Positions 7,135 to 10,427 of a DNA stretch of 10,427 nt are shown one piece after another (the first letter of the stretch is position 1; every line of letters begins with the position of its first letter). The notes under the pieces are model-generated. The model was given only the letters and a program-made list of their open reading frames with translations. It had not been told where the DNA came from and did no database searches. The stretch is from VXYL01 sp964348085 (GTDB taxonomy: Bacteria > Pseudomonadota > Gammaproteobacteria > Pseudomonadales > Azotimanducaceae). Where the stretch lies: contig CAYGBI010000100.1 of NCBI GenBank assembly GCA_964348085.1, positions 1-10,427 of the forward strand. The letters run 5' to 3'. Position numbers and translations under genes: made by a program.

Positions 7135-7707
7135 GTGGCAACCTATTCTACCAACGAATTCCGGCCCGGATTGAAGGTGCTCTTGGAGGGGGATCCGTGC
7201 TCCATCATGGAGAACGAGTTCGTCAAACCCGGCAAGGGCCAAGCGTTCACCCGAGTGAGGTTGCGGAACTTGAAGACCGGCCGCGTTTGGGAACGCACCT
7301 TCCGCAGCGGCGAGGCGATAGAAGCCGCCGATGTCTTGGAGACGGAAATGGAGTTCCTCTACACGGATGGCGAGTTCTGGCACTTCATGAAGACCGACGG
7401 CAGCTACGAGCAAGTGGCGGCATCCGCCGCTTCGGTTGGCGAGGGACGCGATTGGCTGCTCGAGCAGGCCGTCTGTCACGTCACCTTGTGGAACAACGAC
7501 CCCATTTCGGTGACGGTGCCGAACTTCGTCGAGTTGAGCGTCGCTGAAACCGACCCCGGTATCCGCGGCGACACCGCGCAAGGCGGCACTAAGCCGGCGA
7601 AGCTGGCCACCGGCGCCACCGTCAAAGTCCCCTTGTTCGTGGAGATCGGCGACGTGCTGAAGGTCGACACGCGCACCGGCGAGTACGTCAATCGGGTAAA
7701 GGCATAA
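7135..7707 (+). CDS. efp: Translation elongation factor P (EF-P)
   Basis: EF-P binds between the ribosomal P and E sites and promotes peptide-bond formation when ribosomes stall at polyproline. The predicted protein is 190 residues, close to the E. coli length (188), with the three expected beta-barrel domains. The loop FVKPGKGQAF places the modified lysine exactly at Lys34, the residue that EpmA beta-lysylates in E. coli. WHFM, VTLWN, PNFVELSV, TDPGIRGDT and the C-terminal VDTRTGEYVNRV are all family hallmarks. GTG7135 was chosen because the protein then begins VATYSTNEF, aligning with the E. coli N-terminus (MATYYSNDF), and GGAG (7122-7125) lies 9 nt upstream. Longer in-frame starts exist but would overlap epmB and add a non-homologous leader. 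Downstream, epmA follows at once. Cys22 near the loop is unremarkable. Confidence 0.97.
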   Translation: MATYSTNEFRPGLKVLLEGDPCSIMENEFVKPGKGQAFTRVRLRNLKTGRVWERTFRSGEAIEAADVLETEMEFLYTDGEFWHFMKTDGSYEQVAASAASVGEGRDWLLEQAVCHVTLWNNDPISVTVPNFVELSVAETDPGIRGDTAQGGTKPAKLATGATVKVPLFVEIGDVLKVDTRTGEYVNRVKA

Positions 7708-7769
7708 CCGCTCGCGAGGGAGACTCGTCGGCGAGGGCGGATTGGCGCCCTTCGTTCCGTGTCGAGACA

Positions 7770-8654
7770 TTGCGGGAGAGGGCGGTGGTGCTTGCCGCCG
7801 TACGTCGCTTCTTCGCCGAGCGCGATGTGTTGGAGGTGCAAACGCCGGTGATCGGCCGCTGCACGGTCACCGATCCGGCCATCGACAGCCTCCGCACCGA
7901 GGATGGCCGTTACTTGCAGACCTCGCCGGAATATCACATGAAACGGCTGTTGGCGGCGGGGGCGCCGTCCATCTATCAGATCGGTCCGGTTGTGCGCCGG
8001 GGCGAAGCGGGCCGACGCCACAACCCAGAGTTCACGATGATCGAGTGGTATCGCCTAGGGTTCGACACCGAGCGGCTGATGGACGAGGTCGCGGCCTTGG
8101 TGGATGTCGTGTTGGGCCCCGCTCGCTACCGGCGCAAGACCTACGCCGGCTTGCTCGAAGACCGTTTCGACTTGGACGTCGCGCCCGCTGAGAAGGCTTC
8201 GATCATTGGAATCGCCCGCGATCTTGGCTTGCACGACGCCGCGGGAGTCGACGAGGCATTGGATCTGCTGCTTGCCGAGGCGCTCGCTTCGGCCGGCACG
8301 CAACGCTTGTTCGTCACGGAATTCCCGGCGACGCTTGCCGCGTTGGCGCGGATCGACGAGGAGAGGGGCTCGGCTCGGCGTTTCGAGCTCGTGGTGAATG
8401 GCGTTGAAATCGCCAACGGTTACCACGAATTGACCGACGCCGACGAACTTGCCGCACGGATGGCCTTGGATCGGCGACATCGGCGCGAGCGCAAGCTCCC
8501 CGATGTCGAAGCGGACGAGGCGCTCTTGGCGGCGCAGCGTCACGGCCTGCCGGATTGCGCCGGCGTGGCGGTTGGGTTAGACCGCTTGTTGGCGCTGAAA
8601 CTCGGCTGCGAGTCCATTGCCGAGACGATGGCGTTCGCTTGGCGGCGGGCGTGA
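7770..8654 (+). CDS. epmA: EF-P--(R)-beta-lysine ligase EpmA (GenX/PoxA/YjeA); true start probably upstream
   Basis: EpmA is a truncated class II lysyl-tRNA synthetase paralogue without the anticodon-binding domain. It activates (R)-beta-lysine with ATP and joins it to EF-P Lys34. Counted from TTG7770 there are 294 residues, against 325 in E. coli. Motifs seen: TSPEYHMKRLL (51-61); motif 2 from Arg76 to HNPEFTMIEWY (84-94); GVEIANGYHEL, which holds substrate and ATP contacts; and motif 3 GVAVGLDRLLALKLG near the C-terminus. TTG7770 is the first ATG/GTG/TTG codon in this frame, but homology continues upstream: codons 7740-7754 read DWRPS, matching the WQPS segment near the E. coli EpmA N-terminus. 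The only start-like codon ahead of it is ATA7704, which overlaps the efp stop (ATAA) and would give 316 residues. The gene ends in a 4-nt overlap with the transglutaminase-like gene. Confidence 0.93.
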   Translation: MRERAVVLAAVRRFFAERDVLEVQTPVIGRCTVTDPAIDSLRTEDGRYLQTSPEYHMKRLLAAGAPSIYQIGPVVRRGEAGRRHNPEFTMIEWYRLGFDTERLMDEVAALVDVVLGPARYRRKTYAGLLEDRFDLDVAPAEKASIIGIARDLGLHDAAGVDEALDLLLAEALASAGTQRLFVTEFPATLAALARIDEERGSARRFELVVNGVEIANGYHELTDADELAARMALDRRHRRERKLPDVEADEALLAAQRHGLPDCAGVAVGLDRLLALKLGCESIAETMAFAWRRA

Positions 8655-10036
8655 GCGAGGGCGGCCGCGCCGAGTCAGCGAAGTTCCGCCTTTGGTTGGC
8701 GGCGGCCCTCTGCGTTGCGATGGCGCTGGCCGCCCTTGGCGTGTGGCTTGCGAAACCGAGTAGTCCGGCCGCGGAAATCGCGGACCGCTTAGCCGGCGAA
8801 CATTGGTATGTCGTTGCCTTTCGACGCACCCTCATCGGCAACTATCGCGTGCGCAATGGTCGCACGGACGGCGGCGACTTCGAGTTTCGCACCACGCTGC
8901 GCTTCCGGCTCGCCGGCGACGCCGAGACGCGCATCGACGACCGGCTGATCTTCCAACGAGCCCCGCCACACCGGTTGCTCCGGGCGGAACACCAAGTCGC
9001 CGCCGGGAGCGCGCGGACCAAGGTCACCATCGCTCGTGGCGTGGCGGAGGTGGACGCGGACGATGAAGTGTGGCGCACGCCGTTCACTGCGGATTTTCGG
9101 CTTGCGGAGTACTTGGCGGTGGAAACCTGGCTCGCCAACGAAGCCGGCGTGCCGGGCGATGTGCGCATCGCTCGGTCGGTGGACTTCGATCAGTTGGCGG
9201 TCGTCACCGATGAATGGCGCATTCTCGCCCGGGACGAGCAAGGGGTCGAGATCGTCAAACGGGCCGAAACCCGAAGTACCCGAGTCCGCTTGCGCCCGGA
9301 GTTTGTGCCGCAACGGATCGCCATCGGGGAGGTGTTCACGCTGGAGCGCGTCGCCGGCGAGGACGCGGCGAACCGGTGGCGAACCGACGCGCCATTGTTC
9401 GCAGCCGTTCGGCGGGTGCCGGTGGACCAGCCCATCGTCGACCCCAACGCGTTGCAAAGTCTGGTTCTGGCCGTGGACCATGACTTGGGCGACGCCGCGG
9501 CTTGGCCGCCCACGCTCACGTCCACGGCTCGGGAGCGGCCGGCCGGGGCATCGGCTGTTGCTCGGGAAAGCGCGGCCACGGTGACCTATCCCGCGGATGA
9601 TCCGCGGGTGAGGGAGTTGGCGCAACGCGCCGTCGCGGGCCTCGACGCCGACGCCGACAAGGCCGACGCGTTGACGCTATTCGTCCATAACCATCTCGAC
9701 TATCGGGACAGTCAAGATGCGCGGACGGTGTTCGACACCCTTCGTGATCGCCAAGGCGACTGCACCGAGTTCGCGGACTTGCTCACCACGCTCTCGCGCG
9801 CCATCGGCTTACCGGCGCGCACCGTGGTCGGTCTCGCCTACGAGGGCGACTCGCAGTCCTTCGCGCCCCACGCGTGGAACGAAATCGCCATAGGCGACGC
9901 TTGGCGGGGTGTGGATCCCACTTGGGGACAGACGCGCTTGGACGCGACGCACATGGCGCTGCCGGCCGATGGCGGATTGGCGGCGCTTGTGGAACTGCCG
10001 CACCTTGCGTTGCGAGTCGTCGAGGCGCGTTATTGA
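8651..10036 (+). CDS. Membrane-anchored transglutaminase-like protein
   Basis: This 461-residue protein has an N-terminal hydrophobic helix (about 14-34, RLWLAAALCVAMALAALGVW) that acts as a signal anchor, so the rest is probably periplasmic. Residues 35 to about 320 are a long region that I cannot assign; it looks beta-rich, with many charged strands. The C-terminus is a transglutaminase-like (papain-fold) domain with a complete triad: Cys371 in QGDCTEFA, His407 in HAWNEI and Asp422 in VDPTWGQ. In bacteria such domains act as proteases, amidases or cross-linking enzymes; the substrate is unknown. GTG8651 was chosen because it overlaps the epmA TGA as GTGA, a classic translational-coupling arrangement, and leaves a clean signal anchor; the in-frame ATG at 8555 would run through epmA. 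Whether coupling to EF-P modification is functional or only positional is not known. Confidence 0.88.
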   Translation: MSEGGRAESAKFRLWLAAALCVAMALAALGVWLAKPSSPAAEIADRLAGEHWYVVAFRRTLIGNYRVRNGRTDGGDFEFRTTLRFRLAGDAETRIDDRLIFQRAPPHRLLRAEHQVAAGSARTKVTIARGVAEVDADDEVWRTPFTADFRLAEYLAVETWLANEAGVPGDVRIARSVDFDQLAVVTDEWRILARDEQGVEIVKRAETRSTRVRLRPEFVPQRIAIGEVFTLERVAGEDAANRWRTDAPLFAAVRRVPVDQPIVDPNALQSLVLAVDHDLGDAAAWPPTLTSTARERPAGASAVARESAATVTYPADDPRVRELAQRAVAGLDADADKADALTLFVHNHLDYRDSQDARTVFDTLRDRQGDCTEFADLLTTLSRAIGLPARTVVGLAYEGDSQSFAPHAWNEIAIGDAWRGVDPTWGQTRLDATHMALPADGGLAALVELPHLALRVVEARY

Positions 10037-10310
10037 GACCCGCCGACTGTTCGCCGAGCAGCCCGTGGTGGCAGTCACGGGGCATTCGAACGGCCATGCA
10101 TCCCGCCCGGCTCGGGCCAACAACGATTGGAGGGGCTCGTGAAGATTCGTGCCACCGTACGTCCGGCCGACATTTCGCGCGCGGGTTCGGGCTTTTCGCT
10201 CACGAAACGACTGGCTCCTTTCGCACGGCAGGAACAGCCTGTGGCTTGCAGACGCGGGGACTCGGCGGCGTTAGGTTGGTTCGCCACGAGACCTGCCGAC
10301 GCCCGACGAC

Positions 10311-10427
10311 GTGTCCGATGCCGTATACAAGGCCATGCTGGCCGAGCCCCGGGTCGCCCGCGACCTGATCGAGGGCTTCGTCGCGCCCTGGTGCGGCGAC
10401 GGCTGGCTGGACGGCGTCGACCTCGAC
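10311..10427 (+). CDS. Rpn-family PD-(D/E)XK nuclease / putative transposase, N-terminal fragment
   Basis: The frame is open to the window end. From GTG10311 it encodes SDAVYKAMLAEPRVARDLIE followed by GFVAPWCGDGWLDGVDL. This resembles the start of Rpn (recombination-promoting nuclease, formerly 'transposase YhgA-like') proteins, which open with a D-x-x-Y/F-K-x-L motif, a DLL-GFV helix and then W...LDF. The catalytic PD-(D/E)XK residues would lie beyond the window. The start is uncertain: the frame is open back to a TAG at 10272, and a CTG at 10293 would give the family-like beginning PTPDD. No good ribosome site precedes either. The preceding 250 nt (10037-10292) show no convincing gene, only a small hairpin at 10062-10081. 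Confidence 0.6.
   Translation, partial: MSDAVYKAMLAEPRVARDLIEGFVAPWCGDGWLDGVDLD

Noticed and set aside
6321..7547. Long + strand open frame (408 codons) opposite epmB
   Set aside because: It lies antisense to epmB and out of frame with efp. Its product has no recognisable motif, and such long shadows are expected in GC-rich DNA.
10062..10081. Small hairpin CCCGTG-N8-CACGGG as a terminator of the efp-epmA run
   Set aside because: The stem is only 6 bp with no T-tract, too weak to call in GC-rich sequence.
9874..10368. + strand open frame of 164 codons after the transglutaminase-like gene
   Set aside because: It overlaps the catalytic end of the transglutaminase-like gene and the Rpn start in other frames, and shows no family motif.
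1..10427. CRISPR array, insertion sequence or tandem repeats
   Set aside because: No regularly spaced direct repeats, no terminal inverted repeats and no transposase were seen apart from the partial Rpn-like gene at the end.

Overview
The window is GC-rich, densely coded bacterial DNA with many GTG/TTG starts. It most likely comes from a gammaproteobacterium. The best evidence is a complete, clustered EF-P beta-lysylation locus (epmB divergent from efp-epmA), in which EF-P carries Lys34 in the PGKGQ loop; this system is typical of gammaproteobacteria. Species or genus cannot be read from the sequence. An uncultivated or host-associated lineage is only a guess, based on an ankyrin protein and an Rpn-type nuclease nearby.

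Layout. Positions 1-54 (-) hold the 5' part of a tRNA-Asn(GTT), with a plausible promoter at 72-99. An ankyrin-repeat protein follows at 140-1144 (+), then a tandem DsbA/HCCA-isomerase-like protein at 1235-2623 (+). A strong hairpin at 2624-2666 separates the latter from a convergent atypical SDR (2704-3522, -). The SDR is divergent from an FAD-dependent aromatic-ring-hydroxylase-like monooxygenase (3636-4805, +). A two-TM membrane protein with a degenerate class III cyclase-like domain (4827-6059, -) lies 3 nt downstream of epmB (6063-7073, -) and is probably co-transcribed with it. Divergently, efp (7135-7707), epmA (about 7770-8654) and a membrane-anchored transglutaminase-like protein (8651-10036) form a tight + strand run. 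The last two overlap by 4 nt (GTGA). The window ends inside the N-terminus of an Rpn-family PD-(D/E)XK nuclease (from about 10311, +).

How the genes work together. EpmB makes (R)-beta-lysine from lysine, EpmA ligates it to EF-P Lys34, and modified EF-P rescues ribosomes stalled at polyproline. The oxidoreductase group (HCCA-isomerase-like, SDR, FAD monooxygenase) resembles small-molecule or aromatic metabolism, but the mixed strands give no proof of one pathway.

No wholly new system is evident. The points most worth a second look are the missing standard start codon of epmA, an SDR without the YxxxK catalytic pair, a pseudo-cyclase coupled to epmB, and a duplicated GST-kappa/HCCA-isomerase protein with one apparently inactive half.
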